DNA of 64,000 nt from Drosophila persimilis (GCF_003286085.1 NW_020825288.1:13454001-13518000), one strand, 5' to 3'. Positions 1 to 12,725 are shown, numbered from the stretch's first letter. A program made the numbers and translations. The notes: generated by a model from the letters alone, not told the origin.

Positions 1-3000
1 TCCCTTTCCCCTGTGCCCTGGGCGGCACTTCATTATTTCCCACTTTGTATTTAAAGCCGTTTTGATCCTCTTGTATGTTTGTGGCTTAACTTTTTGGCTC
101 TTTCCGCTTCTGCAAGATCGCAAAGAATGGGAACTGGAAAATGCTTTGTTCGGTCTCTCACCCTCCCCGATCCGTATAGGAACACCCGCACGTTGCCAGG
201 TCCCGGTCCCGGCCTCGGACCCGGGCCTGACTTTTGTAACAAGATCAACATGTTGAGATCGTCGGCGATCTGCCCGGGAGCAACCGGTAGCAACCATTGT
301 TTGCATCTCATCTCCGGGATCCTTGGGATTGATTCTTGCCTTGATCCAGTTACAGTGCGTCGGCTTGTTTATGCCCTGAAGTTCATATATGTTGGCATTA
401 TCTCATTGTTGGATCAGTTAAGATTCGCCTGATAGACGGCTACCGTATGACAGCCCACTGAACCCATCCTCTAGGTAGTGGTAGTCACATTTGGCAGGCC
501 ATTATGTTGCAATGTTTGCAGTTGTTTTGGATTAGCTGGAGAGCAGGAGATCTAATGAAATCCACACCGAATATTCTGTCCATCTGAGTCTATCTTCTAT
601 ATATCCTTAGTTATTCCTACTACTCGTTTGTTGTAATAGTAAAATGCCGCATTTCCATTGTGTTCTATCTGTCAAACTCGATGCAAAGTCCTTAAAAGTT
701 TCTCCCTTAGGCATTACTCCAACCCTTCGCTTTTATTTTTGAATGCACTTGAATGCTGTCCGTGCACTTAATCAACACACAAATCCTTTTAATTTAACAC
801 GCGTTCGGGTTCCCATTCGCTCTCTACCAAAATCCTTTCATTCTGGGCGCCATTTTGTAGAGAGAGCACCCCTTCAGTCCTGGCAGCCGTTCTCGCAGGA
901 CAAACACAAAGTGGCGGCATTATTTGTCGCAATCAAATGCTGATGATGTGCCTTGATTATGCGCTGCAAATGCCTGTGAAAAATGGCACAGACGACGACG
1001 ACGAGGATGAGGACGAACAAGAACAACAATGACAATGACAGGGACATGATTGTTGGGGTGAGTCCCGGGTGCCAGGCGACATCGTCGCAGCATGAAAGCG
1101 AATATTATTTAAATGGCGTATAATAATGGCAGACGCTCAGGATGCTCCGGACGCACTCGATTCAGGACAGCGGCCTCATAATGATGCGCCTCATAAAATG
1201 TGCAAATTGTTGTTGCCTCTGTTTGCCGCTGGCTGAGTGGCACTTTCGAGAGCTTGGCAAGCGTCGCGTCGCGTCGCGTCGCCTCAAGCAGCTGCCAACC
1301 CACAAACCCACCCAATCAACCCACCCATTCTTCAGCTTTAGCTTATTATAGAAACCCATCTAAAGTGACATTGCAATCAGGCGACGCTTATGGCAATTCA
1401 TTTGTTTAACGACCAACGCTCGAGGATCAGACTCCAAGAAGGTCCTGGGAGAAGGGGTAATCAAAATGGCGACGCTTCTTTATCGCAATTAAGGGTTGCC
1501 GTTGCATAACTCAAGCCGTGCTTTTGTATTCCTGTTTTCAAATTTGAGGACATGACATCCAACACATGAAAGTGTTGCATATTTGAATAAAAGTTTTCGT
1601 TCTCTCTGAGATCTTTGAGATCCGGACAGTTTCCAAGCGATTGAGTACATCATGATGTATTACCCAACATCCGCCAATATAAATTACTCGAAGAGATTCC
1701 CTCTGGTTCAGGACACTTCTAAAACACCCCTCTGTAAAGCGGCATCCCTCTCCTCTCTCCAGCTAATTTCGCTTTTATTAGGTTTGCCAATTTGTAGCCG
1801 AGCTCTGGATTGGCAGGGATGGTAGAATTAATGGTTGGGTGGATGCTAGACGGGGAGGAAGGAAATCTGGGATATACATTTCATTTTTACATTTGACATT
1901 TGCGCAATTGCCAGAGGAAGAGCCTGGCACGAAATGAGGCGCAATTTGCAGAGCTCGTTGCGTGTAAATTGAGTCATCTGCCAAGGCACCCCGCGAGTCG
2001 ACCTCATCCCCCGGACACCATCCCCTCCAAATGCTATACCATCCTGGCAATTGCTAGGATTCCCTGCTCATTCCCAGTCCGGGTCCCATTTTGACTTCTG
2101 TTTTTTGTTTGGCAGCGACATTTTCGAGTTATATGCACAAATTTATTTCATTTGTTGTTCCCAAACCCCTCTTTCCATTCCAATCCCCTGTCAACCAAAC
2201 ACCAGTCGACCATGTCCGCATATCCCTACACCGAACCCCTGTACCCACCCCTCTTCTTCCCTACCCCACTCCCCACTCTGTTTTCTTTTCCATTCTTTTT
2301 GTTTTTCTCTTTGGGAAATTTACATTTTTATGAAATTTCTTTTTTTGTTTTTTCGTGCATTTTTACAAATTTACACATTTGTTGGAATTTTTTATTGGCT
2401 GTCATCATTAGTTTCGATATGGCCAGTGGTGGGAGGGCCGCTGGTCACAGGGAAAGGGGGTTGCTTGTGGAGTGGAGGGGAGACAAGTGTGGGCGTGTAA
2501 TTTATAAAGTGTTTGCCATGGGGGAAACATTCGGGGGAGGCTTACAAAGGCATACGAAGGGGAAAAGATCTGCGATAAGACGGAGAAGAGTAATTTGGGT
2601 TGGCTATCAAGTTGATTGGGGTGGCATATGGATGAAGATGGCCGGGGCGTGGAATACTAAAGATGGAAGACCTGCTGAATGATGGTTAACGGTCTCGAGG
2701 GGATGCTTAAGATGTTTACAAGATGATTTAAGATTTGAAGGATAGATGTACAAGCGATAAAATATCTAAAGTTCTTTATATCATTCGGAGAATGAGTAAC
2801 GTCGTTACCCTCCTAATATCTTTATCAAATACACCCAAAAATCCTATCCACCAAGCCGGACCTTATCCCTGCTCCGATCTAGTCATATCATGCCGCCTGC
2901 TCATAAATCCCGCCTTGCTGTCCGGACCTGGGCAAAACGATAATGACACACGAACAAAAGTGCCTGTCAGCCAAAATATTACCAAAACGAAAGTGTCAAC

Positions 3001-4666
3001 AGGAGGGGGGACAGAACCACGAGGCCAAAATGAAGGAGTAGAATCAGGAGCAGAAGCGGGAAAAGGAGTAAGGGGAACGGAGTACAACGAATGTACCGGT
3101 GAAAAGTCATAAACATTACGTTGATTTTATTTCAGCAACTATTTTTTATGCCCATTCCGAAAGGATTGTCCTTTGCTTCTGTAACGGAAAGTGTAATAAA
3201 AATGCCTCGGATTTTGGATGGTTTTCCACTGTTTTGCACACACGTCCCAGTGCTAGTGCTGGAGACGGGGTGGGGTGGGGAAGAGAGGTTCCGAGAGGGA
3301 GTCAGCAGACATTTTTATGACATTTCCCTGACTACTGTATGTGCTCTTACTCTCGTTCTCTGCCCCTTTCTCCAACTCCATCTCTCCCTTTGTAATTTTC
3401 GAGCACTTTTCCGACATTTTAAACATTTTCTTGCCGCTGGCAGTTGCCTTTTGTCAGTTTTCCTACAGTTTTCCTACAGTTTTCCCCCGTTCGTATCGTT
3501 GTATCGTGTCGTTTGTGTAATTTTTATGATTGTCAAGGATTAGATATAAATGTTTTATGATGTTGGCCCGCTACCGCAGATCCCCCCTCAGGCCCCTGCG
3601 ATGCCATGTCGCTCTTGTTCTTGTTGTCGACCAGAAATTGTGTTTTAATATGATTTTATGGCTTTGTAGTAATTCCGTATTTTCTTTATTTGATTGGCTC
3701 TGACCCATCCTCGATGTGGCGTGCCTGAAATATCAAATATGCCGTGCCCCGATCCCAATCCCAGTCCCAATCCCGATTCCGATTCCGACTCCGATCCTTC
3801 GGTCATGCACCCTTTTGTGGCGTTCTGTAATGGGATTTCTCCTGGTTAACGCTCCTCTCGAGTTCTCAGAACTCGGCAGGCTCATCACAGTCCAGTTGTT
3901 TGATGTTCTTATAGCTGACACGCCCCTGCCCCTGGAACCGCTGTCAGTTGCTCAGTTGCTCAGTTTCCCAGTTTTCCCGGCTACCATCGCCTGATTACAA
4001 CGCGTGAAAATGCAGCCACAAAAGTTGATGTCGATCCATCATAATTTTGTGGGTCGCGTGGATTTACAAGCGTTCAAATTATCAAGAGATCGTTGGGAAA
4101 ATATGAAAATAATGAAGAACTGTGAAATCGATAGATCTTCTTCGCTTTTCTGGGAACCCAGAGACCCACAGACGACCACGCAGCGATGGCGCTTGTCCTC
4201 CAATCGAGTTACCAGAAATTAATTACATTTAAACTGCTCGGCCTGCTCCGGCTCCCCCACAGACCCAGAGACTATACAATTTCTCAAGATCTTACTGTGC
4301 CAAAAAACTAGGAAAAATGGGTAGGGGGAACACACAATTCAAATGAATTTGGTGGCACTCTCGAGGAGAGCGGAGGAGTCGGAGGAGAGCACTCCAAACG
4401 CAGTCTAAACGCCAACTCATCATCATTAAAGTCAATTTTTCTCGTCTTCTGTTGCTGTTGTTTTGTTGCTACTCAACAATTTCTGGCCATCGAATCGGAC
4501 AAAGGGAAATTTGCCACGTTTTTCATTGTTTTCCCGAAAGAAATACTCGTACGTACAACAAAAAGTGAAACTGCTGTTTTTTTCTCTCCCATTTTCAGCT
4601 GAACTCGAAACGAAACGAGCATTGGATTGGGAAGAGGTGAAATTGCATCATGCTGTGCCTCTGGCT

Positions 4667-4698
4667 GGGTCTGGGCCTGGGTCTGGGCCTGGGCCTGG
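4667..4698 (+). repeat. Period-6 G-rich repeat with G-quadruplex pattern
   Basis: Five or more GGG runs separated by three-base loops (TCT or CCT) follow one another, which fits the G3+N1-7 quadruplex rule on the plus strand. It belongs to the degenerate hexamer class found across the window. Confidence 0.75.
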
Positions 4699-5416
4699 TC
4701 CTCGGGTTCTGTGGAATTGTTCGCAGGCTGGAAAATTGTCGATTTTGACACCTTGGGCCATTGTCTGCCGCTTTATTTCCATCTAATAAATACATTTGTG
4801 CTCATTGTTTCTCCCCAGACTCCCTTTTGTTTTCCCTGTTTCTGTGTTGCATTTTTTATGGTTTGTATTTTGCGGAGCCCTGCGAACCCTGGCCCTGTCC
4901 TCTAGCGGCGGGGGGGCCCACTTGACTGCTGCTGCTGCTGCTTGTGCAGGATATCTTTATTCGCTCATTAGCAGCACAATTCTCCTGGCTGCAGGTCCTG
5001 CAGCTCCTGCGGCGAGGATATCACAACGGTGGGCGTGTGAAATGACCAGAAATAGATGTTCAATTACGTTTTAGAGCAAAATTAATAGGAGAAAAATGCT
5101 GAGATTCAATGGGAAATTGTTAATTATAAATTGTTTGTTGTTTCCAAGATTTTTAAACAAGTAGATAATCTATAGTGGAGTTTTGGATACAACTATAACT
5201 TGGAAATCATAAATCGGCACTTTCACACTAATCGAAAATCACAAAATCAAATAAAAATGTGAGTTTCGTACACGTTTCGCGCATTAAACCGCAAAGCAAA
5301 ATCTCTGGGGGAAAAAACCTCTGAACTTTCCACGGCGTTTCGCCTTGTAATCAAAATCCATTAGTCAACATAATTACGCTTTAATGGACTCGAAAGTTGT
5401 TTTTGCCTCGCGTCGA

Positions 5417-5440
5417 GTGCAAATATGCGTGCAAATATGC
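5417..5440 (+). repeat. Tandem duplicate of a 12-mer, POU-like
   Basis: GTGCAAATATGC is repeated twice, head to tail and without mismatch, about 1.75 kb upstream of the ems start codon. Each copy contains TGCAAAT, seven of the eight bases of the POU octamer ATGCAAAT. Binding by a POU factor is inferred only. Confidence 0.6.
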
Positions 5441-5455
5441 GTGGCTTAATTAGCG

Positions 5456-5463
5456 GCCATAAA
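5456..5463 (-). promoter_or_regulatory. Hox (Abd-B-type) site candidate
   Basis: The minus strand reads TTTATGGC, the Abdominal-B-type core, 16 bp beyond the tandem 12-mer and next to a TTAATTA-type homeodomain core. Abd-B is known to activate ems in the posterior spiracles. The octamer is short and similar words occur elsewhere in the window, so function is not shown. Confidence 0.3.
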
Positions 5464-6299
5464 AATCTGATAGATTTCAATCTGACACGCAAATTGTCGC
5501 CGCTATTTATAGCCACCGATTTCTAGAGAGTCGCACTGATAAGCGAGTGTGAAAAACATTAAAAAAATTATTTGCTGATTGCTAATTGAGGCTTGTGTCG
5601 CAGTCCGAAAAACCTTTGGAATCGGTCGGACCAGGGGGGGTACGAGTGCGAGCTTTTTATCACGTTCTGGCTACTGCTGGAGCTGCTCTGATTTAGATTT
5701 TGATTTCGATTCAGATGCCGATCCGAAAACATAAATTATGCGGACTTTGTCGTGTGCCAAAAGGAAACTAGTGCTCAAAAATTAACATTTAAATCGTGGC
5801 GAAACAATATCGCTAGAGCAGATGCCATAAAACTGTCCCGATCGGGGCTCGAGGATGATTTATTGGAGGAGTACCCATTCGTACTTCATTGAAGTGCATT
5901 CGTGGTGTGGAATCGCTAATGTGGATCGCGCATCGGCAGCTGTGGATCGATTATCCATCCTGTGAGAGGTTATGGAGAAGCTGTGTTCCGATTTGATGTT
6001 GTTGGGTCCACACAAATTCCGTTAAGCTTTCGAAAACAACAGCAATTTCTTGTTTCCTAGCAAACAGTAAACTTCAAGGCAAATCACAAGTAACCCGCAC
6101 CAAGAGCACCGGAAAATTGTTCAAATTTAGACGAAGGATTTGGTGTTAAACCTTCAGCGCGACAGGGCAGGACAGGGAGACATTTTGCCACCTTGCATTT
6201 GATTTTCATTTAACGCTCGTTTTCGGAACAAAGTCTAACCACAAAAACTATGAATGGCAGTTTAAGCCAAATTACACAAAGGCCCTAACAAAGCCGGGC

Positions 6300-6440
6300 G
6301 GAGAGAGAGAGAGATAGGGAGTGAGAAGACAGGGAAAGGGAGGGCAGCAACAACCACCACAGTGGAACGGAAGCCATATGCAGAAAAACTACAAAAACAG
6401 CAATAGTCACAGGGAGAGAGAAAGAGGGAGAGACAGAGGC
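6300..6440 (+). promoter_or_regulatory. GAGA-rich block upstream of ems
   Basis: Many GAGAG motifs lie in two runs (about 6301-6330 and 6412-6440), and a third short run sits at 6697-6722. GAGAG is the binding word of GAGA factor (Trl), which opens promoters and marks Polycomb response elements. The block lies 0.75-0.9 kb before the ems start codon. ems is a known Polycomb target, so a promoter-proximal PRE is plausible but unproven. Confidence 0.45.
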
Positions 6441-7188
6441 AGAGGCAGCCAGCGGTAAATGTACCGCATTAAATTGGACCCGCCCCGCCTTTAGAGCTAT
6501 GCACATATGTATATGCAGACAGATAATGAGACAACATGCCCGTTTCACTCACTCGCACGCAGGCGCATATCGGAGCAGATAAAATCCACAAGCGGGCGAG
6601 AAGGCGATGGCAGCTCTAGACCAACACTCGCCGTCGCAGTCGCACTCCAGCAGTGGAATAGCAGAAAAACGAGTTTCACCACTATGCGCTGGTGTGCGTG
6701 AGAGTGAGAAGCTGAGAGAGCGCGCCGGCGCAAGAGCTACAGCCACTTCCCACATCGTACACTTGGTGGTGGTGCGACGACTCTCCGAATTATTCAAACC
6801 GCAACCGTCGTCGAGTAAGCACCGTTGTTTCGAAACCGAGCGCGTCGATCGCAAACGAAACGAAACGAAAACAAGTAGAAAGTTGTTTCGTCTTCCACGG
6901 AATTTCGACATTCGACAAAGTTTCCCCAGTGTTTCCAGTGATTGTGTGTGAATAATATATTCAGTGAATATATACAGCGACCCGATGAGGCGCCCCGTAT
7001 AAACTCCAACCGAGCGCAGAACCCAAGGAAGTCCCGACAGTGGATTCCCCCCAACTACAACCGCTTCGCAGAGGATTAGCCAGAAATACCAAATACAAAA
7101 AATACGTGTACACCCGTGTCCCAGAGAAGCCGCCAACATAGCCGAGCTACTAGCCGCCTCGCCACCCGCCAGCACCACGCGCGTATTT

Positions 7189-8761
7189 ATGACTAAGATG
7201 ATTCCGCCGGTACCCACCTCAGCCGTCATGATGCCCACGCCCAAGCAGAAGATCGGCTTTAGCATCGAGTCGATAGTCGGCAACGATGCAGCCTCGATTG
7301 CCGCCGGCAATCAGCAGATGCGTGCCACCTCCGACCACAGCGCCAGCCCGCCGCCAGGAGAGCGCAACGGCCCCGGATCGCCGCCACAGACCCCACCGGC
7401 GGCCATCACCATGCTGCCGCACCACCTCATGGCCCCGCCGTCGCACGGCATGCCCCTGCCGCACCACATGTCGCCACATCAGCTCCAGCATCAGCACCCC
7501 CATGCGCATCAGCACCAGCATCCTCATCCACATCTATCGCCGGCCCAGCAGCATGTTCTGCACCAGCACCTCCTCATGCAGCAGCAGGGCACACCCAAGA
7601 CCCACCAGGACATCCATGACCTGCTGCAACGCCTGCACCACAACGCGGCCGTGGCCAGCGGCATGAGTCCGCTCCAGACACGTCTCTCTCCCGAGTCGGA
7701 CGCAGCGCCCGCTCCCGTTTCCCTCAAGCGCGAGCGTTCTCCGGCTCCACCGTCCATGGAGCAGGCCGAGAATCCCTCCCAGCGTATTCAGCCGCCACAC
7801 ACGCCTCCGAAATCCGTGTCACCACAGTCATCTCAGCCCTCCTCATCGCCCAGCCTGCTGGTCAGCAGTCCGCACAACACGCCCCCGCAGCAGCAGCAGC
7901 CACCAAACTACCCCAAGCCCGGAATGCATCCGGCCGGAGCCATGATGATGCAAGGAATGCCGCCAGCCGGCTTGGTGCGACCCTTCCCCGTGGGCCCAGT
8001 CGGACCCCCGATGCCGCCACAGGGACAGCCCGGCATGCCGGACATCAAGGCCCTGCCGCCGTACATCAACGCCCCGCCAGAGATGCCGCCCCAGCACAAT
8101 CCTCACCTGATCGCCGCCGCCCAGTTCCAGATGGCTGCCGCCATTCAAGCGGGACATGTCCTGGGTCCCGCTGCAGCGGCCGCTGCCGCCGCAGGACTGC
8201 CACCCCATGCCGCACAATTCATGCCAAATCCTGGCATGGCACGGGACAGCTACCAGCTCTATCCCTGGCTGCTGAGTCGTCACGGACGCATCTTTCCACA
8301 CCGTTTCCCTGGAAGTAAGTATCTCTCACTTGGCTGTGCCTCAGCTACCACTCTCTCCCACTCCCCAGTCTACAGATGACTAACCAAATGCTTCTCTTCT
8401 GTTGCTTTAAGGTTTCCTGGTGCCGCCATTCCGCAAGCCCAAGCGCATTCGCACCGCCTTCTCGCCCTCGCAGCTCCTGAAGCTGGAGCACGCCTTCGAG
8501 AGCAACCAGTATGTGGTGGGGGCCGAGCGCAAGGCCCTCGCCCAGTCCCTCAACCTGTCGGAGACGCAGGTGAAGGTCTGGTTCCAGAACCGTCGCACCA
8601 AGCACAAGCGGATGCAGCAGGAGGACGAGAAGGGCGGCAGCGGCAGCTCCGAGCGTAATCACCACAATGGCAGTGGGGACGAGGACGACGATGAGCTCAT
8701 CGATATGGAGATGGACGACTGTGCCAGTGATGAGGAGCACGATCTGGATGCCAGCCACTAG
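7189..8761 (+). CDS. ems: Homeodomain transcription factor Empty spiracles
   Basis: This is a nuclear DNA-binding regulator of anterior head segments, brain neuromeres and posterior spiracles. Exon 1 is 7189-8314 and exon 2 is 8412-8761, joined across a 97-bp phase-1 intron (GTAAGT donor, TTTAAG acceptor). The product is 491 residues, close to the melanogaster protein as I recall it. In order I see an eh1 Groucho-binding motif FSIESIV (24-30), a His/Pro/Gln-rich region (about 75-132), a run of eight Ala (328-335), a YPWLL hexapeptide for Exd/Pbx contact (358-362), the homeodomain (385-444) with WFQN and Gln at position 50 (Q434), and an acidic tail ending DASH. The chosen ATG starts MTKMIPP, as in other ems proteins. 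No key residue is missing. The other close paralogue, E5, is not in the window. Confidence 0.97.
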
Positions 8762-8835
8762 AACCACTAGGCTGTTCCGTCCGTGAGTTCCTTAGCCAGT
8801 CGATGGGGTCACCAGTTCCCAGAAGCTCTCCCGCG

Positions 8836-8841
8836 AATAAA
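8836..8841 (+). terminator. Possible ems poly(A) signal (proximal)
   Basis: AATAAA lies 75 bases after the ems stop codon. A second AATAAA is at 9094-9099, and AT-rich sequence runs on to about 9.5 kb, so alternative 3' ends are likely. Which one is used cannot be told from sequence. Confidence 0.4.
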
Positions 8842-9167
8842 ATAGTTTGTTTTTTGTGATATATTCTTAAATAATGGCGATGGCGAGCAGCGTCAGGCGT
8901 ACGTCACGTGTATATAGCAGGCGATAGAAAGTATTAGAGATTTCAGGCCCCCTCCAACACCATCTATAAAATATCTCCTTCTCAAGAACAGTGCCAAATC
9001 CTTTGCCAGGGGGCCCCGAAGAACCAAGAAGTTGAGTAGAGCTCAAGGTGGGAAAACGTTTTCCTCTTCTTCGAAGCTTTTCTCTCTCCAAAAAATAAAA
9101 ACAAAAGAACACAAAAATCTATATAAATTATATTATCTATAACTGTACAAATCTAATGGTTTAAGCG

Positions 9168-9175
9168 TGTAAATA
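9168..9175 (+). promoter_or_regulatory. Pumilio-type element in the likely ems 3' UTR
   Basis: TGTAAATA is an exact match to the Pumilio recognition element UGUANAUA, about 410 bases after the ems stop. It is meaningful only if the longer 3' UTR is transcribed. ATTTA words lie nearby. Confidence 0.35.
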
Positions 9176-9541
9176 TTTATGAAGAGCAGCGCAGAAGCAG
9201 AAGCAGACGCATTAATTTTAATTAGTGAATTCCTTGATGAAAAGAAACTATCCCCTACCCTACTGTATAATTCTTGTATATTGTATGACGATCTAGCATT
9301 TATTTATGTCTAGCCATAAGCACGAACCTCTAGAGTCGCTCAACTGCAGCTGGATATTATTTAAGCCCGATGGTTAGTGTAGTCTTAGTCGCTAGTTACG
9401 TACGAGTACTACTTCCTAAGCCCCGATACAACAACATGATGATTTTAAGCGAAACATACAAAAATAATATTATTATATTAAATATAAAATATTCATTATG
9501 AAACAAATTACTGAAACTTTTTGGGTTTTTTGGGTTCTTGA

Positions 9542-9913
9542 TTATTGAATCTCCTCAGAGAAGAAGGGCTTCTCTACGAGAATTTTTTGACATTTTTCCC
9601 ACAGTGCCAATGCCATTTGCACACGGTATTTCTGTATAGCGGGTTCTGAAACAATCGTTGGATTCTGCAAATTATAGTAACAGAGAAATATTCGTTTCAA
9701 AGGAAGGAAATATATTAACATTTGTACCACCCTGCGCCACATCCCAAGCCTTTGATCATCTTTATAAATGAGATAAAAATTCTCCTTTATAGACACTGAA
9801 ACGTCTGGGAATAACGATGGATTTCTCAACAATCAAACAATTATTCCTAGTTTTCCGAGCCTCCCCAATTTCCGCTTCAATCGGCGATCAATTTCTCTAC
9901 ATGTCTTCCACAT
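9542..9913 (-). pseudogene. Small candidate gene converging on ems, interrupted by TGA
   Basis: I do not recognise this protein. An ATG at 9913 opens 26 basic, Arg/Lys-rich codons (MWKTCREIDRRLKRK...). An in-frame TGA follows at 9835-9833, after which the same frame continues to a stop at 9542-9544. The second part reads like real protein (for example NPSLFPDVSVSIKENFYLIY). It contains a likely 66-bp phase-0 intron (9665-9730) with a GTGGTA donor and a strong ATAATTTGCAG acceptor, giving a last exon of 40 codons from 9664. A near-match to core-promoter Motif 1 lies about 30 bases upstream. Either this is a recently broken gene, or an upstream exon splices past the TGA. The basic N-terminus could be a mitochondrial presequence, but that is only a guess. 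Confidence 0.4.
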
Positions 9914-9940
9914 TTCCAGTGTATTTGTCCCACTGTGTGA

Positions 9941-9951
9941 CAGTGTGACAG
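9941..9951 (-). promoter_or_regulatory. Motif 1 (M1BP)-like element
   Basis: The minus strand differs at one position from the consensus YGGTCACACTR. It points toward the small candidate gene and lies about 30 bases before its ATG, where a Drosophila housekeeping start site would be expected. Confidence 0.35.
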
Positions 9952-10969
9952 AGCTGGAAATTATGCGCCGTCAATTAATTAGCGTGTGACATTTAACATT
10001 GTTGTTGCTGTTGCTGTCCGCTCGATGGCTGACAGGTGGGGACAGGAGGAGGAGGATGAAGGAGGCGACTATAAAATGCATTTAGCGATCGTTATTTCTT
10101 ATAGATTTCATAAGCATTTTAATTGCACAATTTAAAATGCAAATCGTGTTTTATTGTAGAATTTAATTGAGCGCTGCTCGTGAGAGATCAAACAGAATGG
10201 AAGAATGGAGAGTGGGGAGTGGGGAGTGAAGAGCAGGGAAGAAGGGGGCTATGCCACGGCGAGGTGGGAGGTGGCAAGGAGCCGCAGCAGAAACTGGTTA
10301 ACAAAATGTTGTGGCTTTGGCTGTGGATCGAGGTGTGCTAATGATTTAAAATCAAAATTTATTATTATGGGGCCACAAATTTATGCGACAGTTGGTGGAC
10401 AGCCGCGAGAGGTATCCTTATCGGCTACAGCTATCGCCTCGATTCAGCTCAAATCCGACAACTCTAATGAATATGCAATGGGTAGTGGTTAATGGGTAAT
10501 GGTTAATGGGTAATGGGCAAACTGCAATGCAAAGTAGAGCTATTCACATGGGAGTACGAGTCCGAGTCCGAGTACGAGCACGATGCGATTCAGTTCAGTT
10601 CGATTCGTCGGTCAGATATGGTTAATTAACGGACATAACGAGTCTAATTACTAGCTGTTAACAGCACTAAATCGTGGCACTCTGTCAAAGGTCCCCCCAC
10701 CGCACCTTCCGCATGGAAGTGGCGGAAGTGCGGCAGCAGATACCTCAGATGGCAAAGTTTGCAATGGCAATTGCAAGGCATAAATCAGGTTAGAGCAAAT
10801 TATATGCTTCGACCAAGATCACAATCGCCCGATTACCCATAAGCCCCATAGAGAGGGGGGTGGGGATCTAATGGCGATTCTTGTTTACTTAACAGGCACG
10901 CACATTCGATGGCAATTCAGAGATACAGATACACCTCTTGACTTTTGCCCATCAGCTGTAATTAAAAAT

Positions 10970-11032
10970 GGGGCAGGGGCTAGGGCTGGGGCAGGGGCTG
11001 GGGCTGGGGCTGGGGCTGGGGCACGCCCCAAC
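10970..11032 (+). repeat. GGGGCT-type G-rich repeat
   Basis: Nine or so runs of three to four G are spaced by CA, CT or CTA over about 60 bases. This is a very strong G-quadruplex pattern on the plus strand and one of the strongest in the window. Confidence 0.8.
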
Positions 11033-12688
11033 ATTGTATAACCGATTCAAAGCTGAAGTTGGAATTGGATTTGGAGCTGAGACTTATCTCTCTCGCTTTT
11101 CAATATCGCTTCAAATGTTTCTGTAGAACGAGCTCACAACGAAACTGAGCTGAAATCCCTTTTTGATAATTCTCGGAAATTAAAACACAATTTGGTAAGT
11201 TGTTGCTGTTGCTGATGATGTTATACATATCTTTCTGTACCTACAGACATACCTACAGACAGAAAGACGGACAAAAAGACAGGCAGACAGACATATGTTT
11301 GTACAACTTGTTTTGCCTCGTGGCTTCGTGGTTTTTTTGAATGCCTCAAAAGGTTTGTTATGCGGCGCGCCCCAAAAAAAGATATAGAAATAATATTACC
11401 AACAACCACACGGCATTCACTTTATGGGCAGCACCAGCACCAGCACCACGCACAACTAGTTGTTGTTGCTGTTGTTATTAATCCCATAAAGTTTATTAAG
11501 TAATCCAATTTGGTTAAATTAGCTGTGTCTCGTTTCTTCGTTATTTCGGATTTTAATTGAGTTTCAGTTTCTGTTTGGCTTTGAGTCAGAGTGTGGGGCC
11601 CCCACCCATGGGTTTCTCTTGTTGGGCTCATTATCGGACGGGGTCTCACCGATCACCGATCACCGATCACTGATCGATGGCCAGCATAATGCAAATTGTC
11701 AAGCCAGGAATTCTTCGGGCTCCGATCTGATGCCAAACTGATGCTCGCTTAATGATCACACGCAGTCATCCTCAGAGCCATAGCCAGAGAGAGAGAGAGC
11801 TAAGGTGAGGGCATCGCAGAGTTCAAGATCGGAGTGGATGGGGACGTGCCATATCGGCGAGTGTTCTCTCCATATCTCGGTGTTCTGTTTAATGTGTGTT
11901 TCCTGGAAGATTAATACGGCAAAATTAAGGAAAATAAATAAATGTCAACGCTGTACAAGATCGTTATCTCATTTAACAATAATTACCCTGATATGGGATA
12001 TGCTAACTAATCTGTTATGCCCGCGTCTTTAGGCCCAGGATCGTCTCAGATGCACACACACACCCATAGAGATTGTACATACCGTGGTGGATGGCGATGG
12101 CCAACAGGTTTCGGCCCGAATGAATGTTTAGTGCTTTCCGTTGTCGCCCGACTGGAATGGAACATCATCGAAGGTGTCGCTGGCCGCGTGTTGTGTTAAA
12201 TTAAGTAATTAATTTTAAAGTCCATGTTCTGTCCATTTGTCTCAAAGACAGCCAGCCCGGGAACAGAATGAACCGACCTGCGATCGGTCCGCCCCAAAAA
12301 AAAGACTTAGGCAACGAACTTTTGCCCGGCTGACCGCTGACCGCTGACCGCCACGCTTGTTAGCTCCACTTCCGTCATCATCTCTGGGATGAAGATATCG
12401 GATCAGGAGATCCAATTGCTTGTAATTTAGTTGGGATTGTTCCTGTTTTCGTTTTTCGGGGCACTTCCTGCGGTTAGCTAGATTGGCATCACTTTTCCAT
12501 GCCACACAAAGCCCGCCTCGACATTTGTTTGTCATAATAGTAATTCGTAAGCGTTTTAATTGAATGATTCGAGGGTGGGCGTGGATCTAGCTATTGCTCT
12601 GACTTTGACTCTGTCTGTCCCTGGATCTATCTCCGTCTCCGGCTCTGCTCTCAATCCGCCCAGTCATTGCCAACTGCTTGAGTTTTGG

Positions 12689-12725
12689 GCCGGGGCCGGG
12701 GCCGGGTCCGGGTCTGGACCCGGGG
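12689..12725 (+). repeat. GGGGCC/GGGTCC G-rich repeat
   Basis: At least five G runs with CC or TCC/TCT spacers lie here. The repeat fits the quadruplex rule and is part of the same hexamer class. Confidence 0.65.

Larger units (their letters stand above)
1..6300. other. Non-coding DNA upstream of ems
   Basis: I see no convincing gene in this stretch. The open frames are short, lack splice structure and are rich in simple sequence. It contains pyrimidine-rich tracts (about 2.15-2.4 kb), a G-rich hexamer repeat near 4.67 kb and an AT-rich block at 5.05-5.6 kb with a tandem 12-mer and a Hox-type site. Lying directly 5' of ems, it is the natural place for ems enhancers. That role is inferred from position only. 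Confidence 0.6.

Noticed and set aside
6549-7310. 253-codon open frame on the minus strand
   Set aside because: It overlaps the ems 5' UTR and first codons in antisense, has no good start or domain, and is explained by GC-rich sequence opposite ems.
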